Shown: positions 1-8,320 of the stretch, piece by piece
Position numbering within the stretch: position 1 is the stretch's first letter
Layout of the letters: the number at the start of each line of letters is the position of its first letter
From: Acidobacteriaceae bacterium
GTDB lineage: Bacteria; Acidobacteriota; Terriglobia; Terriglobales; Acidobacteriaceae
Assembly (NCBI GenBank): GCA_003140075.1
Contig: PLIO01000086.1
Location: 9,690-73,689 of the forward strand
Length of the DNA: 64,000 bases
Direction of reading: 5' to 3'
The notes under the pieces: model-generated
Told to the model about the DNA's origin: nothing
The model's input: only the letters and a program-made list of their open reading frames with translations
Database searches by the model: none
Position numbers and translations under genes: made by a program

Positions 1-717
1 TCACTTCTTCAACGCGACCGCCAAGCCGTCGCGAATCGGCAGGATCGTCGTGAAGAAATCCGCGGAATTATAGAGCAGACGATTGAACTCAAGGATGGCC
101 TTGGTTCGCGCCTCCTTAGGATTCTTCTCCGCGACTCGGCCGCTCCACAGAACATTGTCGGTAATGAACAAGCCGCCCTTGCGTAGGCGTGGTGAAACCA
201 GGCGCAGCACGCGCGGGTAGTCCTCTTTATCGACATCGTTGAAGATGATGTCATATTGCTCCTTCTGCTCGGAAAGAACTTCAAGGGCATCGCCGGTGTG
301 CAGCGTGATGCGATTGGAAACGCCGGCTCGATCGAAGTAACCGCGAGCCCGCTCGGCATTTCTGGAATCGCCGTCCGTGTAGATGACGCGGCCCTTTTCG
401 CCGACCGCCTGCGCCCACCAGATGGTCGAGTATCCAATCGCGGAACCCAACTCGAAAACCGTCTTGGCGTTGATCGTCAACGCGAGTTGTTGCAGCACCC
501 GCGCTACTGCCGGGCCAACGATCGGAATGTCATGCTTGGTCGCGTAGTCTTCCATCTCCGCCAAGACTTCATCGCGCTTGGGAAGTAAGGAGTACAGGTA
601 ATCGTCGACCGGCCCGGCGGTGGCCAGGTCATAATGTCGCCAGTTGGGCTTGCGTTCTTTTTTCGGTTTATTTGAGGCCACGCATATCTCCCTTGCAGTT
701 TCGTTTGTAATTCGCAA
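1..717 (-). CDS. SAM-dependent O-methyltransferase (catechol-OMT-like family)
   Basis: Complete 238-residue protein whose stop codon is the first three bases of the window. It reads as a class I SAM-dependent O-methyltransferase of the bacterial caffeoyl-CoA/catechol OMT-like family. Motif I is FELGSAIGYSTIWWAQ at about residues 88-103. An acidic cofactor-binding D lies near 115 (YTDGD). The metal and substrate region FNDVDKEDYP falls near 159-168 and TDNVLWSGRV near 186-195, giving the D...DN set expected of cation-dependent members. The first ~25 residues are basic and poorly conserved, so translation may begin a little downstream. It probably methylates a hydroxyl on a small aromatic or lipid-like substrate, but the sequence does not say which. 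It is codirectional with the UPF0173 gene upstream, 23 bp away. Confidence 0.85.
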   Translation of the reverse strand: MRITNETAREICVASNKPKKERKPNWRHYDLATAGPVDDYLYSLLPKRDEVLAEMEDYATKHDIPIVGPAVARVLQQLALTINAKTVFELGSAIGYSTIWWAQAVGEKGRVIYTDGDSRNAERARGYFDRAGVSNRITLHTGDALEVLSEQKEQYDIIFNDVDKEDYPRVLRLVSPRLRKGGLFITDNVLWSGRVAEKNPKEARTKAILEFNRLLYNSADFFTTILPIRDGLAVALKK

Positions 718-740
718 CGTAACAATTCAATCGCCGATTC

Positions 741-1445
741 TCAATTGCTGACGGTCTCGCCGGGTTTCAAGGCAACAACCTTGACGCCAGGCACCAATTT
801 TTGCAGTTCGCCCGGCGTTCCGGTCAACACCGGGAAAGTGCCGAAATGCATGGGAATGACGGCCTTCGGCTTGAGCAGGTTGCAGGCGTAGGCCGCCTCG
901 CGCGGCCCCATAGTGAAGTGGTCGCCGATGGGCAGCATCACGATTTCAGGCGCGTACAGCTCGCGAATGATTGCCATGTCGCCGAACACGTTGGTGTCGC
1001 CGGCGTGGTAGATCTTAACGCCATTCTCGAACTCAACAACGTAACCGCAGGCTTCGCCGCCGTAAATCAGCTGGTCGCCATCCTGGATGCCGCAGGAATG
1101 ATCGGCGTGCACCATGGTGACTTTGACGTCGCCAAGCTTCTGAGTGCCTCCCTTGTTCATCATGGCGATCTTCTTGGCACCTTTTTTCTCCAGCCATCCG
1201 CACAATTCCGGAATGCCTACGACCTGCGGATTGTGCTGTTTGATGACCTCGACTGCATCCCCGATGTGGTCGCCGTGACCGTGGGTGCACAAGAGAATAT
1301 CTACGCCCTTCACCTTTTTCTCGGACGCCGGGCACATCGGATTATTCATGATCCAGGGATCGATAATCACGATTGTGCCGCCGGGGGTGACGATGCGAAA
1401 CGTAGCGTGGCCCAGCCACGTAAGTTGAACACCTTTGAGATTCAT
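741..1445 (-). CDS. UPF0173 family metal-dependent hydrolase (MBL fold)
   Basis: 234 residues, the normal length of UPF0173 metallo-beta-lactamase-fold hydrolases. The zinc-binding HxHxDH motif is CTHGHGDHIGD at about residues 53-63. A second ligand region YHAGDTNVFGD follows near 145-155, and a conserved PMHFGTFP segment near 198-205. The N-terminus MNLKGVQLTWLGHATFRI matches the family start, so the ATG at 1445 is well supported. No signal peptide is visible, so the protein is likely cytoplasmic. The true substrate of the family is not established. It is divergent from hpt across only 38 bp, so both promoters must sit in or near this short gap. Confidence 0.85.
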   Translation of the reverse strand: MNLKGVQLTWLGHATFRIVTPGGTIVIIDPWIMNNPMCPASEKKVKGVDILLCTHGHGDHIGDAVEVIKQHNPQVVGIPELCGWLEKKGAKKIAMMNKGGTQKLGDVKVTMVHADHSCGIQDGDQLIYGGEACGYVVEFENGVKIYHAGDTNVFGDMAIIRELYAPEIVMLPIGDHFTMGPREAAYACNLLKPKAVIPMHFGTFPVLTGTPGELQKLVPGVKVVALKPGETVSN

Positions 1446-1483
1446 AAGTAAAAGCTCCGGATGGTAGTTTAATATGAAACGCC

Positions 1484-2035
1484 ATGACAGAACTGAAGGT
1501 GCTGATTTCGCGGGATGAGATATCGAAACGAGTCGCCGAATTGGGTGCGGAGATCACGCGCGACTTCGCGGGCCAGCCGGTAATCCTCGTCGGCGTGTTG
1601 AAGGGCTCAGCCATATTTCTCGCCGACCTGGCGCGGCAGGTGAGCCTCGATGCAACCTTTGATTTCATAGGGGTCTCCAGCTATGGAAACCGTCCCAGCC
1701 CCAGCCAGGAGCTGAAGAGCGGATGGGACTCCACGGGCGAAGTGAAGTTGACGAAGGACGTCGACCAGTCCATGAAGGATAAGAACGTGATCGTGGTGGA
1801 AGATATTCTGGATACAGGATTGACCCTCACGGTCCTGAAAAAATTGTTGATGGCCCACCAGCCACGATCGCTAAAAATCGCGGCTCTTCTCGATAAGCCC
1901 TCGCGGCGCAAACTTCCTCTGCAGGGCGACTACGTCGGCTTCACGATTCCCGATGAATTCGTCGTGGGCTACGGGCTCGACTACGCCGAACGCTATCGCA
2001 ACCTGGCCGACATCTGCATCGTGCCGCGGGAGTAA
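1484..2035 (+). CDS. hpt: Hypoxanthine phosphoribosyltransferase
   Basis: 183-residue purine salvage enzyme transferring phosphoribose from PRPP to hypoxanthine or guanine. The PRPP-binding signature VVEDILDTGLTL lies at about residues 104-115 with the paired acidic residues ED. The pyrophosphate-loop LKGS sits near 39-42, and the flexible-loop SSYGN near 65-69. The C-terminal FVVGYGLDYAERYRNL is typical of bacterial Hpt. Length and ends match the family. A tRNA(Ile)-lysidine synthase or ftsH neighbour, common for hpt in other phyla, is not present. A heptad-repeat array begins five bases after the stop codon. Confidence 0.93.
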   Translation: MTELKVLISRDEISKRVAELGAEITRDFAGQPVILVGVLKGSAIFLADLARQVSLDATFDFIGVSSYGNRPSPSQELKSGWDSTGEVKLTKDVDQSMKDKNVIVVEDILDTGLTLTVLKKLLMAHQPRSLKIAALLDKPSRRKLPLQGDYVGFTIPDEFVVGYGLDYAERYRNLADICIVPRE

Positions 2036-2039
2036 AGCT

Positions 2040-2144
2040 AGTACCGAGTACCTAGTACCCAGCAATCGCCCAACAAGCTAAATCACTGCAGTATTCGCAA
2101 CTCGGTACTAGGTACTGGGTACTAGGTACTGGGTACTGGGTACT
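2040..2144. repeat. Heptamer array with inverted arms (GGTACT words)
   Basis: The right arm 2103-2144 is six perfectly contiguous 7-bp words of form NGGTACT: CGGTACT, AGGTACT, GGGTACT, AGGTACT, GGGTACT, GGGTACT. The left arm 2040-2060 has three words in the opposite orientation (AGTACCG, AGTACCT, AGTACCC). About 40 bp of ordinary sequence separates the arms, so a transcript could fold into a long hairpin. The array fills most of the space between the hpt stop and the phosphatase start. Confidence 0.85.
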
Positions 2145-2174
2145 GAAAGCGCGGCTGCTATCATAGAAAAACAA

Positions 2175-3947
2175 ATGGGATCTGTTCTGAGCAAGCCTGC
2201 AAAATATCTTCCTGTTGAGCCGCTGTTGCTGGAGGTAGCTGATGTACTGGCGACATCGCTCGATCTGGATACGACCCTGCGCCGGGTCGCAGAGGTGGTG
2301 CGCAAAGTCATCGACTACGAAATCTTCGCCATTCTTCTTCTTAACGAGAAGACGCAGGAATTGCGCTTTCGCTTCCAGATAGGCTATCCGCCGGACTTCG
2401 CCCAGCGCGCCCGGGTGAAAGTGGGCGAAGGCGTGACCGGACAAGCGGCGCAGTTGCGGCAGGCGGTTCTGGTGGACGATGTGACGCGGGACCCCAGGTA
2501 TATCGCTGCTATTCCCAATGTTCGTTCGGAATTGGCGGTGCCTCTCATCACCAAGAACCGGGTCATCGGCGTCATCGATTTGGAAGGCCGAGTCCCGGGT
2601 TATTTCAAGGAAGAGCACAGCCGCCTGCTGACGCTGGTGGCTTCGCGGATCGCGGGCGGGATCGAGAATGCACAGCTCTATACGCGTACGACGCGGCAGG
2701 CCCGCATCCTGGTGCTGCTCAACGAAATTGCGCGCGAGTTGTCGTCGATTCTAAATCTGGACGAATTGTTGAGCCGGGTTGCGGAACTGCTCCGGAAGCT
2801 GATCGACTACCAGATGTTCAGCATTCTCTTGCTCGATTCTTCCGGTGAGAAGCTGCAACATCGTTTCTCTCTGCGCTTTCACGAAAATATTCATCTCAAG
2901 CACGAGGTGCCGGTGGGGCGCGGGCTGGTCGGTTATGCGGCGCAAAGCAAGCAGGCGGTATTGGTGCCGGACGTAAGCAAAGATCCGCGCTATATCGAGG
3001 GCAACCCGGAAACCCGCTCGGAATTGGCCGTCCCGCTGATCTATAAAGACAAAGTGATTGGAGTCCTCGATTTGGAGCACACCCGCCGCGGATTTTTTAC
3101 CGACGATCACCGGCGCACCATGATGACTCTGGCGGCGCAAGTGGCGATCGCGATTGAAAACGCGCGCCTGTATGAGGAGATCGCGCGGCAGGAGCGGCGA
3201 CTGGAGCGAGATTTAGGGCTCGCCCGGGAATTGCAGATGCGGTTGCTTCCGCAAACGCTTCCTAAGCAGGCGCATCTGGAGTTGGCAGCAAAGTTTGTGC
3301 CCGCGCGAGCTATCGGCGGAGATTTGTACGACTTCATTCCCTACTCGCTTTCGCGGCTGGGAATTGTGATTGGCGACGTCAGCGGAAAAGGCGCGCCGGC
3401 CGCGATTTACGCCGCATTGGTGAGCGGAATCCTGCGCTCGCATGCGCCCATTGAACCCGGCCCCGCGGAGATGCTCAAAGCGGTAAACATGTCTCTGGCG
3501 GAGCGGCGCATCGAAGCCCAATTCGTTTCACTCATCTATGCGGTTTGGGACGATCAGCACCGGCTCCTCACCGTGGCCAACTCGGGCCTGCCGCGCCCCA
3601 TTCACGTACACGAGGGCAAAAACCGTGTGATTGAGGCAACGGGTTTGCCGCTGGGGCTTTTTGACGATGCCGATTACGATGAGTTTCGATTCAAGATGAA
3701 GCCTGGAGATATGTTTGTGTTCTTCAGTGACGGCATTCTCGACGCGCGCAACCGCAATGGCGTGATGTTTGGCCGGGGGCGGGTGGAGCAAATCGTAGCG
3801 GAATGCAAGGGCGGAACCGCCGACTGCGTTGTGGACTCGCTCTTCAAAGCTGCGGCCGAGCATTCCGCGGGGGTTGAGACCTTCGACGATCAAACCGTGG
3901 TGGCGATCAAGGTCAAGGACAGCGTAGGACACTCCAAACGGAAATGA
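2175..3947 (+). CDS. GAF-GAF-SpoIIE/PP2C serine phosphatase (RsbU-like)
   Basis: 590 residues with three domains: a first GAF domain at about 22-165, a second at about 190-335, and a SpoIIE-type PP2C phosphatase at about 365-580. Both GAF domains share the closing pattern ELAVPLI...VIGVxDLE and are clearly related to each other. Metal-binding motifs of the phosphatase are present: AIGGDLYDF, GDVSGKGAPAA, FFSDGILDARN and FDDQTVVAI. There is no signal peptide or membrane segment. The family dephosphorylates anti-anti-sigma (STAS) partners in partner-switching stress or envelope pathways, with GAF domains sensing small ligands or redox state. No STAS or anti-sigma gene is adjacent. The stop overlaps the lysA start by 4 bp (ATGA), implying translational coupling. 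Confidence 0.9.
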   Translation: MGSVLSKPAKYLPVEPLLLEVADVLATSLDLDTTLRRVAEVVRKVIDYEIFAILLLNEKTQELRFRFQIGYPPDFAQRARVKVGEGVTGQAAQLRQAVLVDDVTRDPRYIAAIPNVRSELAVPLITKNRVIGVIDLEGRVPGYFKEEHSRLLTLVASRIAGGIENAQLYTRTTRQARILVLLNEIARELSSILNLDELLSRVAELLRKLIDYQMFSILLLDSSGEKLQHRFSLRFHENIHLKHEVPVGRGLVGYAAQSKQAVLVPDVSKDPRYIEGNPETRSELAVPLIYKDKVIGVLDLEHTRRGFFTDDHRRTMMTLAAQVAIAIENARLYEEIARQERRLERDLGLARELQMRLLPQTLPKQAHLELAAKFVPARAIGGDLYDFIPYSLSRLGIVIGDVSGKGAPAAIYAALVSGILRSHAPIEPGPAEMLKAVNMSLAERRIEAQFVSLIYAVWDDQHRLLTVANSGLPRPIHVHEGKNRVIEATGLPLGLFDDADYDEFRFKMKPGDMFVFFSDGILDARNRNGVMFGRGRVEQIVAECKGGTADCVVDSLFKAAAEHSAGVETFDDQTVVAIKVKDSVGHSKRK

Positions 3948-5266
3948 TGCGGCGCAACGAGCTTGCGGGGCCTTTCCAAGTCAACTCCCAGCGTCCTCCG
4001 GGGTTCGTTCTTCGCGAGCGTGGTCAGGATTTCGTCTTGCACTGCGAAGATATTCCGCTCCCCAAGCTGGCAGAGCGCTACGGAACGCCTCTTTACGTTT
4101 ATTCTGCGACGGCTATTCGCGAGCGGCTGGCCACCTTTAACCACGCGTTTCGCCGAGTTCGCCATACCATCTGCTATTCCGTTAAAGCGAATTCCAACAT
4201 AAACATTCTGCGTCTGCTGGCGCGGCAGGGATGCGGGTTCGATGTGGTTTCCGGCGGAGAACTCGAGCGCGTGCTGGTCGCCGGCCGCAGCGCCGCCAGT
4301 AAAGTCGTTTTTTCTGGTGTGGGCAAGTCTCGCGACGAGATAACGGCGGCGCTGAAAGCCCGGATCCTGTTGTTCAATGTGGAAAGTGAATCGGAACTGA
4401 GGGTTCTGGCAGAGTGTGCGAAGCGGCTACGCATGGTCGCACGCGTGGCTCTTCGCGTGAATCCGGATGTGGCGGCCGATACGCATCCTTATATTTCTAC
4501 TGGCCTGCGTAAACACAAGTTCGGAGTGCCGATCAACAGCGCCCGTACGCTCTACGCCGAGGCCGCTGGATCACGATCCTTGAAGGTTGCGGGGGTTAGC
4601 GTACACATCGGGTCGCAGATCACCGACGCTGCGCCTTTTGCAGAAGCCATCGCTCGAGTGGCTGATCTGATTCGCGAATTACGTTCCAACGGGCACAAAA
4701 TTGACTACGTGGACGTCGGTGGCGGACTCGGCATCGACTATCAAGAACCGCGGTTGAAGTTTCCCGACTATGTGGCGAAATATGCTCAAGCCGTGACCAA
4801 GCCCTTGCGCGGTTTGAAGGTGCATCTGCTGCTCGAACCGGGACGTTCTATCGTGGGGCCGGCCGGCACATTGCTCACTTCCGTTCTTTACAGAAAAGAA
4901 AACGATGGCAAGCACTTTCTGGTTGTCGATGCGGCCATGAACGACTTGATCCGGCCGGCGCTCTATGGCGCTTACCACGAGATCGTTCCCGTGGTGCAGT
5001 TCGGGGACTTGGCAGCCAAGAAAGAAACCGTCGACGTGGTGGGACCGGTGTGCGAATCCGGCGACTTCTTCGCCCGTGATCGGGAACTGTCTCGAGTGGA
5101 AGAGGGCGACCTGCTTGCCATTCTGGACGCCGGAGCCTATGGAATGGCATTGGCCTCGAATTACAATACGCGTCCGCGGCCCGCGGAAATCCTGATTCGA
5201 GGAAAATCAGCCAAAGTCATCCGGCGGAGAGAAAAAGTGCGCGAACTGTATTCGGCGGAGTTATGA
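3944..5266 (+). CDS. lysA: Diaminopimelate decarboxylase
   Basis: 440-residue fold-type III PLP enzyme converting meso-diaminopimelate to lysine and CO2, the last step of lysine biosynthesis. The PLP lysine is in CYSVKANSN at about residues 80-88. Conserved VHIGSQI (about 223-229), the glycine-rich DVGGGLGIDY loop, LEPGRSIVGPAG and the dimer-interface cysteine motif GPVCESGDFF are all present. The start is ATG ATG overlapping the upstream phosphatase stop (ATGA). The first ~25 residues are an extension before the usual PLPKLAERYGTPLYVY start of the fold. It stands apart from other lysine genes, and coupling to a regulatory phosphatase is unusual. A heptad repeat starts right after the stop codon. 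Confidence 0.93.
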   Translation: MMRRNELAGPFQVNSQRPPGFVLRERGQDFVLHCEDIPLPKLAERYGTPLYVYSATAIRERLATFNHAFRRVRHTICYSVKANSNINILRLLARQGCGFDVVSGGELERVLVAGRSAASKVVFSGVGKSRDEITAALKARILLFNVESESELRVLAECAKRLRMVARVALRVNPDVAADTHPYISTGLRKHKFGVPINSARTLYAEAAGSRSLKVAGVSVHIGSQITDAAPFAEAIARVADLIRELRSNGHKIDYVDVGGGLGIDYQEPRLKFPDYVAKYAQAVTKPLRGLKVHLLLEPGRSIVGPAGTLLTSVLYRKENDGKHFLVVDAAMNDLIRPALYGAYHEIVPVVQFGDLAAKKETVDVVGPVCESGDFFARDRELSRVEEGDLLAILDAGAYGMALASNYNTRPRPAEILIRGKSAKVIRRREKVRELYSAEL

Positions 5267-5361
5267 ATTGCTGATTGCTGATTGTTGATTGCTGATTGAA
5301 ACAATCGAAGCGCTAAGGACTTCAACCAACAATCGGCAATCCACAATCAACAATCAGCAAT
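5267..5361. repeat. Heptamer array with inverted arms (ATTGCTG words)
   Basis: The left arm 5267-5298 is ATTGCTG, ATTGCTG, ATTGTTG, ATTGCTG, ATTG. The right arm 5327-5361 is five contiguous 7-bp words on the opposite strand (CAACAAT, CGGCAAT, CCACAAT, CAACAAT, CAGCAAT). It occupies almost the whole gap between the convergent stops of lysA (ends 5266) and nadK (ends 5365). The arms are complementary and could act as a bidirectional hairpin or terminator. Confidence 0.85.
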
Positions 5362-5364
5362 GGC

Positions 5365-6243
5365 CTAGCGCTCTCCCCACTTCAGCTTGGTGCGGAGAAC
5401 GTGAAAGAAATCGGTATCGGTGCGATACAAGCTGACTCGGTGCTCGGAGCGCCGGCACCGAACTCGATCCCCATCCCGCAGATCGAGGCCGGGCTGGCCG
5501 TCCAGGCTGAGGTAGGCCACTTCCTCATCGCTGCGCAGGACAATTTCGACCGCCGCCGAATCCGGCACAACCAGCGGACGGTGCGTGAGCGAATGCGGAG
5601 CCACCGGAGTAATCACAAAAGCATTGACCGTTGGCATAACCACTGGCCCGCCTGCCGAAAGCGAGTAGGCAGTCGATCCCGTAGGCGTGGCCACGATCAT
5701 TCCATCGGCCCGGAAACTGGAGACGAACACCTTGTCCACGAAAAGGTCGTAGGTATTCAACCGAGCCAGCGCTGTCTTGTTGACCACGGCGTCGTTGAAC
5801 ACCAGGTAGCTTCCCAGAACATCCTCTACGCGAAGCAAATCACACTGCATCAGCGAGCGTTGCTCCACGGGAGAACGGCCTTGCGCGATCGCATCCAGCA
5901 TCGAGAAGAGCGACGAAAGCGGAACGTCGGTGAGGAAGCCGAGCGAACCCAGGTTCACGCCGAGCAACGGAGCTTCGGTCGCGGCCGTTGCCCGGACCGC
6001 CGAGAGTAGCGTCCCGTCGCCGCCCAGCACCACAACCAGGTCCAGGGACCGCGCAGACATCTGCGAGCGCTGCACCTCTTCCTCGCCGTTGGAATACTTC
6101 GCCGTCTCCGGATCGACGATGATTTGGTAGCCGTGCGCGTGAAGCCAGGTCAGCAATTCCGGAACCGTACTCGCAACCTCTGGTCGGGTTGGGCGGGAGA
6201 TGATGGCCGCGACTTTGGATTGAGAAGAGGACTTGCTTGCCAT
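5365..6243 (-). CDS. nadK: NAD kinase
   Basis: 292 residues from the ATG at 6243 (MASKSSSQSK). A longer in-frame opening to 6384 exists but would overlap tlyA and lacks homology, so it was not used. The enzyme phosphorylates NAD to NADP. The diagnostic GGDGT motif is at about residues 74-78 (VVLGGDGTLL). Other family elements are GVNLGSLGFLTD, FNDAVVNK, and SGSTAYSLSAGGPVV with the conserved GGP. It follows tlyA on the same strand with 73 bp between. tlyA-nadK is a common pair, often with recN, which is absent here. Confidence 0.93.
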   Translation of the reverse strand: MASKSSSQSKVAAIISRPTRPEVASTVPELLTWLHAHGYQIIVDPETAKYSNGEEEVQRSQMSARSLDLVVVLGGDGTLLSAVRATAATEAPLLGVNLGSLGFLTDVPLSSLFSMLDAIAQGRSPVEQRSLMQCDLLRVEDVLGSYLVFNDAVVNKTALARLNTYDLFVDKVFVSSFRADGMIVATPTGSTAYSLSAGGPVVMPTVNAFVITPVAPHSLTHRPLVVPDSAAVEIVLRSDEEVAYLSLDGQPGLDLRDGDRVRCRRSEHRVSLYRTDTDFFHVLRTKLKWGER

Positions 6244-6316
6244 GTTCGAAAGAGTGAAAGAAGGATTGTACAGAATTCGAGCAAAAACTTTTAACTGCCA
6301 GACAAGCGCCAGGAAA

Positions 6317-7180
6317 TTAAAACACTCCCCAGAGAAGGAACTCACGGTTCCCTTCGGCGCCGAGGATGGGTGAGTCGATGACATCGGTGCGAGCGCAGGC
6401 GAGGTTCAGCAAGGCCCCCTTAACCTTCTCGACTGCGCCTAACTGAGCAGCCTCGTCGCGCACAATGCCCCCCTTCCCTACGAATTCCCGGCCCGCTTCG
6501 AATTGAGGTTTCACGAGGACGATCACCTGCCGGCCACGGCGTTCATCGACGGATGTTGGGAAGCCAGCGCTTACAACAGCCGGGAGAACCATGGTTGCGG
6601 AAATGAACGCTACATCGATCACGATAAGATCCGCCAGCTCCCCGATGAGTTCGCTGGTCACATAGCGGGCGTTGACGTTCTCCAGCAATCGAACACGAGG
6701 ATCCTGGCGCAGTTTGAAATCCATCTGCCCGTAACCGGTGTCGATTGCGATGACACGAGTCGCACCGTGTTGCAGCAGGCAATCGGTGAAGCCTCCGGTG
6801 GAAGCGCCAACATCGAGACAGACTTTGCCCACGACGTCGATCTGCCAGTGTTCAAGGGCACGCTCGAGTTTGAGTCCGCCGCGGCTGACATACTTCAGAT
6901 CTTCGCCGAGCACTCGGATTACGACATCGTCTGCGACTTGTGCGCCAGATTTATCGAGCTTCTGGTCGTTGACCAGTACTTTCCCCGCGAGAATCAGAGC
7001 CTGGGCGCGTTCTCGTGAGGCAGCTAGACCGCGAGCGAAGAGAAGTTTGTCGAGTCTCAGTTTCAAAGGCGGCTCATTACAAGATGGCTCAGCGACGGCC
7101 CGCGTTGGTTTGCCATCGCACCACGAAAGTGCCAGCCCCCGCTCCGGTGCAAAGTGCTGAAGCATCTCCCGCTGAATCAC
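6317..7180 (-). CDS. tlyA: TlyA family RNA 2'-O-methyltransferase / hemolysin-like protein
   Basis: As given, 287 residues. The conserved protein begins at LKLRLDKLLFARGLAASRE, so the true start may be the TTG at 7066, giving 249 residues, the usual length. The upstream ~38 residues have no family counterpart. An S4 RNA-binding domain covers about 40-95, and an FtsJ/RrmJ-like methyltransferase domain follows with SRGGLKLERAL, the SAM motif CLDVGASTGGFTDCLL, AIDTGYGQMDFKLR and VLVKPQFEAGRE. TlyA proteins methylate rRNA ribose in ribosomal subunits. The hemolysin name is historical. It lies upstream of nadK in an apparent two-gene operon. Confidence 0.9.
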   Translation of the reverse strand: MIQREMLQHFAPERGLALSWCDGKPTRAVAEPSCNEPPLKLRLDKLLFARGLAASRERAQALILAGKVLVNDQKLDKSGAQVADDVVIRVLGEDLKYVSRGGLKLERALEHWQIDVVGKVCLDVGASTGGFTDCLLQHGATRVIAIDTGYGQMDFKLRQDPRVRLLENVNARYVTSELIGELADLIVIDVAFISATMVLPAVVSAGFPTSVDERRGRQVIVLVKPQFEAGREFVGKGGIVRDEAAQLGAVEKVKGALLNLACARTDVIDSPILGAEGNREFLLWGVF

Positions 7181-7261
7181 TTACAAAGATACGGTCGTGC
7201 TTTTCCACAGCATTTTCCACGGATGTGTTGAAAACTTCTTGGACGCGGACCGCACTGTTGG

Positions 7262-7297
7262 AAGAAAAAAGAAGAGCCGCCCGAGAAAGGGCGGCCT
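7262..7297 (-). terminator. Rho-independent terminator of yebC
   Basis: A perfect 7-bp stem GCCGCCC/GGGCGGC (7276-7282 and 7289-7295) encloses the loop gagaaa. Read on the minus strand it is followed by a T-rich run (TCTTCTTTTTTCTTC). It lies about 25 bp beyond the yebC stop, so it terminates that transcript. Confidence 0.85.
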
Positions 7298-7320
7298 AAT
7301 TCGAATCTCGCGCCGCTCCA

Positions 7321-8070
7321 CTAGCCAGCCACTTCTTCCAGCAGCTTCTGGTCAATATCGAAGTTGGAGTGCACGTTCTGCACGTCGTCCTGATCTTCGA
7401 GCGCCTCCATCAGCCGGATCATGGTGTTGGCAGCCTGACCTTCCAGCTTGATGTAGTTCTGAGGAATCATGGCCACGCTGGAGGATGCGGGCTCAATCCC
7501 AGCTTTCTTCACAGCTTCGAGCACAGTCTCGTAGGCGGAGGGTTCGGTCAGGATCTCCCAGTTCTCGCCATCGTCGTTCAGATCGTCGCCACCGGCTTCG
7601 AGGACGATGTTCATCAAGTCGTCCTCTTTCGCGGCACTCTTCGGAATGATGATGTCGCCCTTCTTGTGGAACATCCAGGACACTGCGCCGGCCTCGGCCA
7701 TGTTGCCGCCGTTCTTGCCGAAACAGTGGCGAATTTCGCTGACGGTCCGGTTGCGATTGTCGGTGTTGATCTCGAGGAGGACCGCGACGCCGCCGGGGCC
7801 GTAACCTTCGAGAGAAAACTCCTCGTACGTGGCTCCGGGCAACTCCCCAGTGCCGCGCTGAATGGCCCGCTTGATGTTATCGGCGGGCATGTTCTCCGCC
7901 TTGGCCGCGACGATGGCGCCGCGCAGGCGTGGGTTCGAATCAGGGTCGCCGCCGCCGTTCTTCGCGGCAATGCTGATTTCCTTGATGAGACGGGTAAAAA
8001 TCTTACCGCGCTTGGCGTCGAGCGCGCCCTTCTTATGCTTGATTGTGGCCCATTTTGAATGGCCAGACAT
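7321..8070 (-). CDS. yebC: YebC/PmpR family DNA-binding or translation-associated regulator
   Basis: 249 residues, the standard length. The highly conserved N-terminus [20 protein letters not shown] fixes the start. Other signatures are [54 protein letters not shown] and the [10 protein letters not shown] segment. The family was long described as transcriptional regulators, and recent work links members to relief of ribosome stalling at proline-rich stretches. Which applies here cannot be decided. The gene is monocistronic by layout, with a clear terminator downstream and a TATAAT box on the minus strand at 8163-8168. Confidence 0.92.
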   Translation of the reverse strand: MSGHSKWATIKHKKGALDAKRGKIFTRLIKEISIAAKNGGGDPDSNPRLRGAIVAAKAENMPADNIKRAIQRGTGELPGATYEEFSLEGYGPGGVAVLLEINTDNRNRTVSEIRHCFGKNGGNMAEAGAVSWMFHKKGDIIIPKSAAKEDDLMNIVLEAGGDDLNDDGENWEILTEPSAYETVLEAVKKAGIEPASSSVAMIPQNYIKLEGQAANTMIRLMEALEDQDDVQNVHSNFDIDQKLLEEVAG

Positions 8071-8162
8071 GGCTAGACCTCTGTCCGATAATTTCGTTTG
8101 ATCGCGGGATTCGCCCGTAGAAAGATCACAGACTGCCTCGTTAAGTTCGCAGGCGAAAACAG

Positions 8163-8168
8163 ATTATA
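8163..8168 (-). promoter_or_regulatory. TATAAT -10 box for yebC
   Basis: The minus strand reads CTATAATCTG, a perfect -10 hexamer about 95 bp before the yebC start. No good -35 is visible at 16-18 bp, so this is a partial promoter call. Confidence 0.4.
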
Positions 8169-8275
8169 GCACGACGCCCGATTTCGCCGATTACCTATTC
8201 CCCTCCAAAGGGCGAAACCATCGGCTGGAATCATTATCCCCCGATCAGGCAGTGCGCAGTGGCCCGATTCTGTTA

Positions 8276-8305
8276 TTGACTGCAATGGACGTGCACCCCT
8301 AACAT
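8276..8305 (+). promoter_or_regulatory. Predicted promoter of the Ser/Thr kinase gene
   Basis: TTGACT at 8276-8281, an 18-bp spacer, and TAACAT at 8300-8305. Start codons lie at 8321 (TTG) and 8327 (ATG), so the leader would be very short. A very similar block (TTATTGACT...CCCTAACATGC) occurs at 54957-54989. Confidence 0.45.
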
Positions 8306-8320
8306 GCCAGCGGGGCGTGC

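Noticed and set aside
6244-6384. N-terminal extension of NAD kinase
   Set aside because: It would overlap tlyA by 68 bp, and the family begins at the internal methionine at 6243.
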